Shown here one piece after another: positions 8,073 through 16,107 of a stretch of DNA of 64,000 nt. The position numbers and the translations under genes were made by a program. The stretch is taken from NCBI RefSeq assembly GCF_014646255.1, contig NZ_BMNC01000003.1, forward strand, positions 496,001 to 560,000, in the 5' to 3' direction. The notes under the pieces were generated by a model. That model saw only the letters and a list, made by a program, of their open reading frames with translations, searched no databases and was not told the DNA's origin. The first letter of the stretch is position 1. Every line of letters starts with the position of its first letter. The stretch comes from Lentzea pudingi. Lineage in GTDB: Bacteria > Actinomycetota > Actinomycetes > Mycobacteriales > Pseudonocardiaceae.

Positions 8073-9026
8073 ATGGTCGCCAGCAAGACCGCGACACCAC
8101 GGCACCGTGATGATCGCGAAGTGTTCCTCGGCGCGGGCGCGCCTGCCGCGAGACCACGGCGACGTGACGACCGCAAAGTGGCGTGGCTGTTCCTGGCGCC
8201 GGTGTTGGTGGGCTTCGCGTTGTTCTACGCCTATCCGACCGTGCTGGGCGTCTACTACTCGCTCACCGACTACGGCCTGTTGGCCCCGCCGAACCTCGTG
8301 GGCGCGGAGAACTACCGCGACCTCGTGAACGACGACAAGTTCTGGAACGCGCTCAAGGTCACCGGCTACTACGTGGTGCTGAACATCGTCTCGCAGACCG
8401 TGCTCGCACTCGCCCTGGCCACGGTGATGCACCGGCTGACCCAGTCGGTGGCGGTGCGCGCGATGCTGCTGGTGCCCTGGCTGGTTCCCAACGTCACCGT
8501 GGGTCTGCTGTGGATGTGGATGCTCGACGCCAACATCGGCTTCGTCAACCACGTCCTGCGCGCCGTGGGACTGGGCACCACCGGCTTCCTCACGTCGCCG
8601 ACGTGGGCGATGCCCACCATCGCGGGCATCAACACCTGGGCCTACACCGGCTACACGGCTCTGCTGCTGTACGCGGGCATGCTGCAGATCCCCCGGTACC
8701 TGTACGAGAGCGCCTCTTTGGACGGTGCCGGCGAGTGGCGGATGTTCACCCGGATCACCCTGCCGCTGCTGCGCCCGGTGCTGGCCCTGGTGCTGGTGGT
8801 CTCCCTGATCGGCTCGTTCCAGATCTTCGACACCGTGGCGGTGACCATCAGGAACACCCCGGGCGGCGTCACCAGGGTCATCTATTACTACATCTACGAG
8901 CAGGCGTTCACGAACTTCCGCATGGGCTACGCCTCTGCCATCGCCGTGGTGCTCGCCTTGCTGCTCGGGCTGCTGACCGTCGTGCAGATGCGGCTCCTGC
9001 GTGCTTCCCGCTCGGATCTGGCATGA
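8073..9026 (+). CDS. Sugar ABC transporter permease (MalF/UgpA type)
   Basis: The 317-residue product has six transmembrane helices and the binding-protein-dependent permease signature: the cytoplasmic EAA loop appears as ESASLDGAG followed by FTRITLPLLRP, which docks the ATPase. The N-terminal 30 residues are basic and cytoplasmic. It is the first gene of a permease-permease-lipoprotein-GH36 operon. ATG 8073 is preferred over GTG 8067 six bases earlier; both are possible. No ATPase is encoded in the cluster, so a shared MsiK-type ATPase elsewhere is likely, as is usual for actinobacterial CUT1 systems. Confidence 0.9.
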   Translation: MVASKTATPRHRDDREVFLGAGAPAARPRRRDDRKVAWLFLAPVLVGFALFYAYPTVLGVYYSLTDYGLLAPPNLVGAENYRDLVNDDKFWNALKVTGYYVVLNIVSQTVLALALATVMHRLTQSVAVRAMLLVPWLVPNVTVGLLWMWMLDANIGFVNHVLRAVGLGTTGFLTSPTWAMPTIAGINTWAYTGYTALLLYAGMLQIPRYLYESASLDGAGEWRMFTRITLPLLRPVLALVLVVSLIGSFQIFDTVAVTIRNTPGGVTRVIYYYIYEQAFTNFRMGYASAIAVVLALLLGLLTVVQMRLLRASRSDLA

Positions 9027-9037
9027 GGAGAGCGCCT

Positions 9038-9988
9038 GTGACACCGACTCGCACCCAGGTCTCGCCGGGCCGGATCGCGCCGGCTCGAAGCCCGCTGGCT
9101 CGAATGTCGCAGGGCCGGATCCCGTTGGGCCGGATCGCTGCCTGGGTCCTGCTGGCCCTGGCCGCCGTGGCGACGATCTTCCCGTTCTACTGGATGGTGC
9201 GCACCGCGCTCACCCCCGCGGCCGACCTGTACTCGGACGGCGTCGGCCTGCTGCCGGACAACCCCACGATGATCAACTTCCTCCGGGTGCTCGGGCTGAC
9301 GAGCGTGGCGGAGTCGCGGGAGGCCGGCGGTTCCGGTGCCAAGGTGGACTTCCTGCGCTACCTGCTCAACTCGTTCGTCTACTGCGGACTGATCACGGTC
9401 GTGCAGACGCTGTGCTGCGCGATGGCCGGCTACGCCTTCGCCCGGCTCCGCTTTCCCGGCAGGGACCTGGTCTTCGGCCTGCTGGTCGCCGCGCTCATGG
9501 TGCCGCCGATCTTCACCCTGCTGCCCAACTTCGTGCTCGTGAAGAACCTCGGCTGGCTGAACACCTTCGCGGGCATGGTCGCCCCGACCGTGCTCATGAC
9601 CCCGTTCGCGGTGTTCTTCCTGCGCCAGTTCTTCCTGTCGATCCCTCGTGAGATCGAGGAAGCGGCCACATTGGACGGTGTGGGCGGCTGGGGCATGTTC
9701 TGGCGCGTCGTGCTGCCGATGAGCCGCGGCCCGTTGCTCACCATCGGGCTGACCACCGCGGTGTGGGCCTGGAAGGACTACCTGTGGCCGTTGCTGACCG
9801 GCCGTGACGAGGAGACCAGGGTGCTGACCGTCGCGCTCGGCATCTTCCTGCAGCAGTCGCCCAACACCCAGCCCGACTGGACCGGGCTGATGGCCGGTTC
9901 GACCCTGACCGTGCTGCCCGTGCTCGTACTGCTGATCTTCCTCGGCCGCCGCCTGGTCGAGTCCCTGAACTTCACCGGCATCAAGTGA
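9038..9988 (+). CDS. Sugar ABC transporter permease (MalG/UgpE type)
   Basis: The 316-residue product has six transmembrane helices, the MalG-type N-terminus (FPFYWMVRTALTP) and the EAA loop (EEAATLDGVGGWGMFWRVVLP). GTG 9038 lies six bases after AGGAG; ATG 9023, which overlaps the upstream stop, would add five residues. The periplasm-facing insert after the first helix (residues about 55-100) is of usual length. Together with the preceding permease it forms the membrane channel for the sugar bound by the following lipoprotein. Confidence 0.9.
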   Translation: MTPTRTQVSPGRIAPARSPLARMSQGRIPLGRIAAWVLLALAAVATIFPFYWMVRTALTPAADLYSDGVGLLPDNPTMINFLRVLGLTSVAESREAGGSGAKVDFLRYLLNSFVYCGLITVVQTLCCAMAGYAFARLRFPGRDLVFGLLVAALMVPPIFTLLPNFVLVKNLGWLNTFAGMVAPTVLMTPFAVFFLRQFFLSIPREIEEAATLDGVGGWGMFWRVVLPMSRGPLLTIGLTTAVWAWKDYLWPLLTGRDEETRVLTVALGIFLQQSPNTQPDWTGLMAGSTLTVLPVLVLLIFLGRRLVESLNFTGIK

Positions 9989-10017
9989 GCCGGACCGACC
10001 CGAGAGGCAGACCCACC

Positions 10018-11358
10018 ATGCGATCCACACGACGGCGCGCCGGCGCCCTCCTGCTCAGCCTCGCCCTCACCGTTCCCCTCGCCGCGTGCGGGAGCGGCGG
10101 GGACAGCGCCGGGGGAGCGACGACGCTGGACTACTGGCTGTGGGACGACCGGCAGCTGCCCGCCTACCAGGAGTGCGCCGACGCGTTCCACGCCGCGAAC
10201 CCGGACATCACCGTCAAGATCTCGCAGACGGCCTGGAACCAGTACTGGCAGAACCTCACCACCCAGCTCGCTTCGGGTGAGGCCCCCGACGTGTGGACCA
10301 ACCAGAGCACCTACTACCCGCAGTTCGCCACCCAGAACCAGCTCCTGGACGTGGAACCGTTCGTGCAGCGCGACAAGGTCGACCTGACCGCCTACCAGCA
10401 GGGCCTGAGCGACGTGTGGGTCAAGGACGGCAAGCGCTACGGACTGCCGAAGGACTGGGACACGATGGCGCTGGTGGTCAACACCGAAGCGCTCGGCAAG
10501 CAGGGCGTCGACCCCGCGCAGCTGGACGACCTCACCTGGAACCCGGCCGACGGCGGCACTTTCGAGCAGGTGATCGCCAAGGCCACAGTGGACTCCAACG
10601 GCCGCAACGGTCTCGACCCCGCGTTCGACAAGAACAACGTCCAGGTCTACGGGTTCCTCCCCGAGTGGGCCGACGGCGGCAACGGGCAGAACGGCTGGGG
10701 AATCCTCGCCGCCGCCAACGGGTTCAGCTACCTCGACAAGAACCCCTGGGGCACCCAGTACAGGTACGACGACCCCAAGCTGGCCGAGACCATCACCTGG
10801 TTCAAGCGCCTCATCGACAAGGGGTACGCGCCCCGTCTCGACAAGCAGTCCAGCGTCGCCAACTCGGAGTTGCTCCTCGCGGGCAAGGGCGCGATCTCCT
10901 TCACCGGCTCGTGGACCATCCTCACCTTCACCGACGCCAAGGTGAAGCAGAAGTTCGCCTTCAAGCCCCTGCCTGCCGGACCGTCGGGCCGCAAGAGCCC
11001 GATCAACGGCCTGTCCGACGCCATCTGGGCCGGCAGCAAGCATCCGGAGCAGGCCTGGAAGTGGGTCAAGTTCCTGGGGTCGTCCGACTGCCAGGACCGG
11101 GTCGCCCAGCGTGCCGTGGTGTTCCCCGCCATCACCAGTGCCAGCGCGAAGGCGGATGCCGCACACCAGGCCCAGGGCCGTGACGTGCGGGCGTTCACCG
11201 GCGCCGCCGAGAACACCTTCCTGCTGCCCATCACCGAACACGGCACCGAGCTCAACCTGATGGTCCAGGACGCCATCCAGTCCGTCGTCCTCGGCGACGC
11301 CCAGGCCGGCGAGGGGCTGAAGGACCTGAACAACAAGGTCAACGCCCTCTTCAAGTAG
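10018..11358 (+). CDS. Sugar-binding lipoprotein of ABC transporter
   Basis: The 446-residue product begins with a lipoprotein signal peptide: MRSTRRR, a hydrophobic core and the lipobox LAAC, then a Gly/Ser linker. The mature part is a bacterial extracellular solute-binding protein family 1 fold (YWLWDDRQLPAYQECADAFH; GLPKDWDTMALVVNT; ISFTGSWTI). It captures the oligosaccharide outside the membrane and delivers it to the two upstream permeases. ATG 10018 fits the signal sequence; the frame is open further upstream but gives no signal-peptide context. The GH36 gene 29 bp downstream points to alpha-galactosides such as melibiose or raffinose. Confidence 0.92.
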   Translation: MRSTRRRAGALLLSLALTVPLAACGSGGDSAGGATTLDYWLWDDRQLPAYQECADAFHAANPDITVKISQTAWNQYWQNLTTQLASGEAPDVWTNQSTYYPQFATQNQLLDVEPFVQRDKVDLTAYQQGLSDVWVKDGKRYGLPKDWDTMALVVNTEALGKQGVDPAQLDDLTWNPADGGTFEQVIAKATVDSNGRNGLDPAFDKNNVQVYGFLPEWADGGNGQNGWGILAAANGFSYLDKNPWGTQYRYDDPKLAETITWFKRLIDKGYAPRLDKQSSVANSELLLAGKGAISFTGSWTILTFTDAKVKQKFAFKPLPAGPSGRKSPINGLSDAIWAGSKHPEQAWKWVKFLGSSDCQDRVAQRAVVFPAITSASAKADAAHQAQGRDVRAFTGAAENTFLLPITEHGTELNLMVQDAIQSVVLGDAQAGEGLKDLNNKVNALFK

Positions 11359-11387
11359 CCGTTCGCCCCATCTCACGCGAGGACACC

Positions 11388-12887
11388 ATGGCCCAATTCC
11401 TGACCGTCGGCGGCCGCACGTTCGGGGCCGAGCTCGAGGGCAGCGCCATTCCGCGTCTCGTCAACGGAGGACTGCTGCTGCCACCCGGCCGGGTCGCGCT
11501 CCTGCACGGACTCGGCGATGCGCCCTTCTACCGGCACGGACACAACTCCTGGAGTCCCTGCGGGTGGCGCCGTCTCTCCGACGTCCCCCTGCGCATCGCC
11601 AGCGCGGAGCGGCGCCTCACGGCGGACGACACCACGTGGGACGACCCCAACCGCCACCACTCGTCGGCGGTGGCGGCCCTGGAAGGACCTGACGGCCGGG
11701 TCCTGCTCCTCGGAGCCCTGGGTCTGGGCGTGCCCCGGCTCGCCGCCGACCGCGACACCCTCGTCGGCTGGTACGAGTCCGGCGGGGCCCCGTGGCTGCT
11801 CGCGTACGGCGAGGAGGACGAGGTCTTCGCCGCCTACGCGGAGCAGCTCGGCGCACGCCTCGGGCACAGCACCAAACGGGCCGGCAACGTGTGGTGCAGC
11901 TGGTACGCCTACTACGAGAACATCACCGAGGACCAGCTCGCCAAGGACATCACCGCACTGCGGGGCCTGCCGTTCGCCGTGGCCCAGATCGACGACGGCT
12001 GGGAGGAGCAGATCGGCGACTGGCACGCCAACGGCAAGTTCCCCGCCGGGATGCGGGCACTGGCCGACCGCATCACGGACGCGGGGCTGCGCCCCGGTCT
12101 GTGGCTCGCCCCGTTCATCGTCCACCCCGGCTCCCAGACCGCGCGCAGGCGACCGGAACTCCTGCTGCGCGACGCAGCCGGAGCGCCGGTCGTCGCGGGC
12201 CACAACTGGGGGACCGGCTACTGGGCGCTCGACCTCACCCTGCGCGCGACGCAGGAACACCTGCGGGAGACCATCCACCGCGTCACCCACGAGTGGGGGT
12301 TCACCTACCTCAAGCTCGACTTCCTCCAGGCCGGCACCACGCCGGGCTCCCGCTCCGCCGACGTGGACCGCGAGGAGGCGTACCAGACCGGCCTGCGCGC
12401 CATCCGTGAAGCGGCAGGCGACCAGACCTATCTGCTGGGCAGTGGCGCGCCGCTGCTGCCCTCGCTCGGCCTGGTCGACGGGTTGCGCAGCGGCCCCGAC
12501 GTCGCCCCGATGTGGGACCACTACGCCACGCAGGATCCCTCAGACGCGTTGGCGCGCAACGCCGTCGTCAACACCCTGCACCGCCTGTGGCACGCGCCCC
12601 TGCTCGAAGTCGACCCGGACGTCGTGTACTTCCGCAGCCGCCTCAACCTGCTCACCGACCGGCAGCAGAGCTGGCTGCGCGACCTGGCCGACGTCTGCGG
12701 CTTCCGCGCGATCTCGGACCCGCCCGGCTGGCTGCGCCCCGACGAACTGGAGGCGATGACCCGCTACCTCGAGCACCGGCCGGACATCCGCAGGCTGGGC
12801 CGCTACCGGTTCTCGCTCGACGGCCGCGAGGCCGACTTCAGCCCGGCGGTCGACCCGGACGCGGAGCAGGTGTATCCGATCGCCTGA
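11388..12887 (+). CDS. GH36-type alpha-galactosidase
   Basis: The 499-residue protein has clan GH-D features: NVWCSWYAYYENIT entering the TIM barrel, AQIDDGWEEQIGDW, the nucleophile motif YLKLDFL (Asp about 311) and the acid/base candidate in RSGPDV (Asp about 371). It lacks a signal peptide, so it should act on alpha-galactosides already imported by the upstream transporter. At about 500 residues it is shorter than the typical 700-residue GH36 enzymes, with a compact N-terminal beta domain. ATG 11388 follows a GAGGA site (11379-11383) and lies 29 bp after the lipoprotein gene. Confidence 0.88.
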   Translation: MAQFLTVGGRTFGAELEGSAIPRLVNGGLLLPPGRVALLHGLGDAPFYRHGHNSWSPCGWRRLSDVPLRIASAERRLTADDTTWDDPNRHHSSAVAALEGPDGRVLLLGALGLGVPRLAADRDTLVGWYESGGAPWLLAYGEEDEVFAAYAEQLGARLGHSTKRAGNVWCSWYAYYENITEDQLAKDITALRGLPFAVAQIDDGWEEQIGDWHANGKFPAGMRALADRITDAGLRPGLWLAPFIVHPGSQTARRRPELLLRDAAGAPVVAGHNWGTGYWALDLTLRATQEHLRETIHRVTHEWGFTYLKLDFLQAGTTPGSRSADVDREEAYQTGLRAIREAAGDQTYLLGSGAPLLPSLGLVDGLRSGPDVAPMWDHYATQDPSDALARNAVVNTLHRLWHAPLLEVDPDVVYFRSRLNLLTDRQQSWLRDLADVCGFRAISDPPGWLRPDELEAMTRYLEHRPDIRRLGRYRFSLDGREADFSPAVDPDAEQVYPIA

Positions 12888-12907
12888 GCCCGGCGCGGAA
12901 CCGGACT

Positions 12908-12931
12908 TAGTAAACTGCGTAGCATTATTCT
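12908..12931 (+). promoter_or_regulatory. Candidate promoter and operator of ROK gene
   Basis: TTAGTAAACT (12908-12917) resembles half-sites bound by ROK sugar repressors, and TATTCT (12926-12931) is a plausible -10 box. The AT-rich patch stands out in the 76-bp gap after the GH36 gene. A related AGTTTCACTA lies in the divergent region near 7986. The assignment is inferred from position and resemblance. Confidence 0.35.
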
Positions 12932-12963
12932 GTGGTGGTACGCGCTTTCCAGAGGGGCACAGC

Positions 12964-14124
12964 ATGGCGATGAGCGGAACAGACCTCTCCCGGATGCGGG
13001 AGATGAACCAACTGTCCGTCCTGTGGGCCCTGCGCGGCACCGCGCCGTCGACCGTCACCGAACTCGCGGGCCGGACGGGCCTGTCCCGCCCCGCGGCGGA
13101 CGTCCTCGTGCAGCAACTGGTGGCCGACGGCTGGGCCGAGGTGGAGGAACCGGGGGCGAGCAGCACGGTGGGGCGGCCCGCCCGGCGCTACCGCTTCCGC
13201 GCCAACGCCGGACATGTGCTCGGCATCGACGTCGGCGTGCACAAGATCCTCGTCATGCTCTGCGACCTGGAGGGGAACCTGGTCCAGTCCCTCCGCTGCC
13301 CGGCCGACCCGCACGCCGGTCCCGACGAGCGGCTCGCGGCGGTGGACGAGACCATCGACGAGGTGCTGCGCGAAGCCGGCATGGCGGTCACCGACGTCTG
13401 GGCGATCACCATGGGGGTGACCGGCCCGGTCGACGGGAACGGGCGCAGCATCATCTCCACCCACCTGCCGGGATGGCGCGACACCGATCCCGTCGCCCAC
13501 CTGCGGACGCGGTTCACCTGCCCCATCCGGGTGGAGAACGACTGCAAGCTCGCCGCGGTCGCCGAACGCTGGAAGGGCGTCGCCCAGGACGCCGACGACA
13601 TCGTGTACCTGCTCGCCGGCCTGCGCACCGGCGCGGGCCTCATCATCGACGGCACCCTCCGCCGCGGTCACGGCGGCGTGGCGGGGGAGATAGGAGCGCT
13701 CAAGGCCGTTCGGTGGCTCAACGCACCCGCGCACCTCGCGGCCCACCCGGAGGTGCCCTCGGGCGCCAAACCCGGCGAAGCCGCAGCCTGGGTGTTCCAG
13801 GCCGCACGCGAGGGCGACAGCGCGGCGAAGACCGCCGTCCAGCGCTACATCCGCGACCTCGCCGTCGGCGTCGCCGCGCTCGTGCTCACCCTCGACCCGC
13901 AGATCGTCGTCTACGGCGGCGGGTTCTCCCGTTCCGCCGACCTGGTCCTCGACCCGTTGCGCCGCGAACTCGCCAAGCACTGCCTGCGCGTGCCGGAACT
14001 GCGTGCTTCGACCCTCCGCGACGAGGGCGTCGCACTGGGGGCGCTGCGACTCGCTCTGGACCAGGTGGACAACACGCTGCTCAGCAGCCAGCTCGCCGCA
14101 CCTGTCGCACCCCAGTTCTCCTGA
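12964..14124 (+). CDS. ROK family transcriptional regulator
   Basis: The 386-residue protein combines an N-terminal winged helix (residues about 8-75: LSVLWALRGTAPSTVTELAGRTGLSRP) with a C-terminal ROK kinase-like fold (GIDVGVHK, GVTGPVDGNG, VENDCKLAAVAE, VYGGGFS). ROK repressors sense sugars and control neighbouring transport operons. The cysteine-rich zinc motif usual after the ROK GEIG segment (CXCGXXGCXE) is absent: GEIGALKAVRWLNAPAHL follows instead. The protein closes the galactoside locus and is its most likely regulator. ATG 12964 is 6-7 bases after AGAGGGGC. Confidence 0.88.
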   Translation: MAMSGTDLSRMREMNQLSVLWALRGTAPSTVTELAGRTGLSRPAADVLVQQLVADGWAEVEEPGASSTVGRPARRYRFRANAGHVLGIDVGVHKILVMLCDLEGNLVQSLRCPADPHAGPDERLAAVDETIDEVLREAGMAVTDVWAITMGVTGPVDGNGRSIISTHLPGWRDTDPVAHLRTRFTCPIRVENDCKLAAVAERWKGVAQDADDIVYLLAGLRTGAGLIIDGTLRRGHGGVAGEIGALKAVRWLNAPAHLAAHPEVPSGAKPGEAAAWVFQAAREGDSAAKTAVQRYIRDLAVGVAALVLTLDPQIVVYGGGFSRSADLVLDPLRRELAKHCLRVPELRASTLRDEGVALGALRLALDQVDNTLLSSQLAAPVAPQFS

Positions 14125-14249
14125 CGCGCCGCAGTAGCGGGCCCGCTCTGGGCCAGGGCGGACCAGCGCCGAGCGCGAGACCGAGCCGAGGAGCAGGGGC
14201 CGCGGCGGTCTGGCGCGTGCAGGTTCTCCTCAGCTGTCGCTGCGGCGGA

Positions 14250-14570
14250 TCACTCGTTCGGACGGCCGTGGTGGTCGAGTGCGTCCAGGCCGTCCTGCCA
14301 ACGCTGCCGCCGCTGGCTCGCCGTCTGTTCCCACCACGGGGTGCCGCGCTCGCCGAGAGCGACCTTCGCGAGCTGGACCCGTCCACGGGCGTCGCGCTCC
14401 GCCTCGGCGTCTTGAGCGCGCAGGGCCGCGCCGACGTCCCGGCGAGCGGTCATCAGCAGGCTGCGCAGCCGTGCCGCGGGCTCGGTCGGAATCTCGGGGT
14501 CGGTGGCCCGCCACCGCCGTCCGTTGATGATCACGAAGTGCCCGTCTGGCGTGTGCTCCGGCTCGGCCAT
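14250..14570 (-). CDS. Conserved small protein paired with Fpg/Nei glycosylase
   Basis: The 106-residue product contains GHFVIINGRRWRATDPEIP, ARDARGRVQLAKVALGERG and TPWWEQT, all typical of a widespread actinobacterial family often mislabelled biopolymer transporter Tol. It has no membrane helix or signal peptide, so that label is not supported here. Members are commonly encoded next to Fpg/Nei-type DNA glycosylases, as here (divergent, 73 bp apart). A role linked to base-excision repair is possible but not shown. ATG 14570 is the start of the conserved block. Confidence 0.72.
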   Translation of the reverse strand: MAEPEHTPDGHFVIINGRRWRATDPEIPTEPAARLRSLLMTARRDVGAALRAQDAEAERDARGRVQLAKVALGERGTPWWEQTASQRRQRWQDGLDALDHHGRPNE

Positions 14571-14643
14571 CACATCAGGATCGCACCGGCCGGGTCGTCT
14601 CACGAACGCTGCCGCGCCGGCCCGCGCGGGTGATGATGGGGCA

Positions 14644-15438
14644 ATGGCGGAGGGTGACAGCGTGGCGCGGATCGCGGCACGGCTCGACACCGCCACCGCT
14701 GGTGCGCTGATCAGCCGCAGCGACGTCCGGCACCCCCGCTTCGCCACCGTCGACCTGGCTGGACAGCGCGTCGTCGAGTGGCGTGCGCGGGGCAAGCACC
14801 TCCTGGCCCGCACCGATGCCGGCCTGACGGTGCACTCCCACCTCAGGATGACCGGTTCGTGGTCCGTGCTGCGTCCGGGCAAGCGACTGCCCGCACGGGT
14901 CATGGCCGACCTGCGGATCGCGTTGCACCTGCACGACGGCCGCACGATCGCCGGGGTCGCGCTTCCGGTGCTGACCGTGCTGAGGACCTCCGACGAGCAG
15001 GCGGTGGTGGGACACCTCGGCCCTGACCTGCTCGGCACGGACACCGGAGGCGTCGACAGCATCGCCGTCGCGACGACGCGGGTCGCGGCCGCCGGCGACG
15101 AGGTGATCGTCGCGGCACTGCTCGACCAGCGCCGGGTGGCGGGACTGGGCAACATGTGGGCGCAGGAACTGCTCTTCCTGCACCGCGTCAGCCCTTGGCG
15201 GGCCGCCGGGTCCGTCGACGGCATCGAGGTGTTGCTCACCGACGCCCGGCAGCGGTTGCGGCACGCGGTCCGCGCGAACCCGGCGCAGAACACGACCGGT
15301 GTGCCCCGGCCCCGGCACTGGGTGTACGGGAGGGCGCGACGTCCGTGTCTGCGCTGTGGCACGCCGATCGCGTTCCGTCCGGCCGAACGCACGTCCCACG
15401 GTCGCGAAACCTGGTGGTGCCCCGCCTGCCAGGCATGA
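14644..15438 (+). CDS. Fpg/Nei family DNA glycosylase with Ala at position 2
   Basis: The 264-residue protein has the Fpg/Nei layout: N-terminal catalytic segment MAEGDSV, the beta-sandwich (RGKHLLAR, SHLRMTGSW), the helix-two-turn-helix region (RRVAGLGNMWAQELL) and a C-terminal zinc finger with CLRC and CPAC. The family removes oxidised bases and cuts the strand through the N-terminal Pro2 amine, with Glu3 as general acid. Here residue 2 is Ala (ATG GCG GAG), while Glu3 is kept. Activity may be altered or rely on the free alanine amine, as vertebrate NEIL3 uses valine. ATG 14644 is the only start giving the conserved EGD motif at the N-terminus. Confidence 0.85.
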   Translation: MAEGDSVARIAARLDTATAGALISRSDVRHPRFATVDLAGQRVVEWRARGKHLLARTDAGLTVHSHLRMTGSWSVLRPGKRLPARVMADLRIALHLHDGRTIAGVALPVLTVLRTSDEQAVVGHLGPDLLGTDTGGVDSIAVATTRVAAAGDEVIVAALLDQRRVAGLGNMWAQELLFLHRVSPWRAAGSVDGIEVLLTDARQRLRHAVRANPAQNTTGVPRPRHWVYGRARRPCLRCGTPIAFRPAERTSHGRETWWCPACQA

Positions 15439-15501
15439 GTCGCCTCCGACGACCCCGCTGGCTCGAAGTCCGCCCCGTGGCCCGCGGGTAGGGTGTGGTC
15501 G

Positions 15502-16038
15502 ATGGTGCAGGTCTTCATTCAGCCCTCCTACGGCACGCCCGAGGCCCGCAGGAGTTGGACGCACACCTTGGCGCGGGCGGTGCCGTTCCGGGACGCCGGC
15601 CTGGGCTCGGCGGACTCGGCGAGGCTGGACGCCCTGCACCTGAGCGGCCGGGCGCGGTTCTGGGGTGCCACGGCGAAGCACGACAGGCGGATGGACAGCG
15701 TGACCGCCGGTGACGTCGTTCTCCTCACCGGTCGCAAGCACGTGCTGGCAGTCGGCGAGGTCGGGCACGCGTTCCGGGACCCGGCGTTCGCACGCCACCT
15801 GTGGCGACCTGATCCCGCGAAATGCCTGTGGAGCAACGTCTACAGCCTCCGCAAGTACTGGCCCGTGCGGATTCCGTACGAGGAGATCTGGGCGTTGCCG
15901 GGGTTCAACGCGGGCGACAACTTCATGGGCCTGCGCTTCCTGGCACCCGAGAAGGCCGCCGTCGTACTGGCGCACATCGCACCGGACCTGAGGGTTCCGC
16001 CGTCGGGCGACGACGAGACGTGTGACGTTGTGGTCTGA
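15502..16038 (+). CDS. Probable EVE/PUA-like domain protein
   Basis: The 178-residue protein has the features of a small PUA-like beta-barrel: FWGATAKHDRRMDSVTAGD, the strand pair VVLLTGRKHVLAVGEVG and a Trp-rich second half (LWSNVYSLRKYWPVRIPYEEIWALPG). EVE/YTH-type folds bind modified bases or RNA. The similarity is structural pattern recognition only. It lies 63 bp after the DNA glycosylase on the same strand and could be cotranscribed. ATG 15502 is preceded by TAGGGTG. Confidence 0.45.
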   Translation: MVQVFIQPSYGTPEARRSWTHTLARAVPFRDAGLGSADSARLDALHLSGRARFWGATAKHDRRMDSVTAGDVVLLTGRKHVLAVGEVGHAFRDPAFARHLWRPDPAKCLWSNVYSLRKYWPVRIPYEEIWALPGFNAGDNFMGLRFLAPEKAAVVLAHIAPDLRVPPSGDDETCDVVV

Positions 16039-16107
16039 CGAGGCAGCGACGGACTCCCCAGGACCGCCTCCAGGTGTCGACGTCGTTGATCCGCCATGAC
16101 CACCCGG

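Noticed and set aside
14250..14570. Annotation as biopolymer transporter Tol
   Set aside because: The protein has no membrane segment or signal peptide and none of the TolB/TolA features; the label is a carried-over database error.
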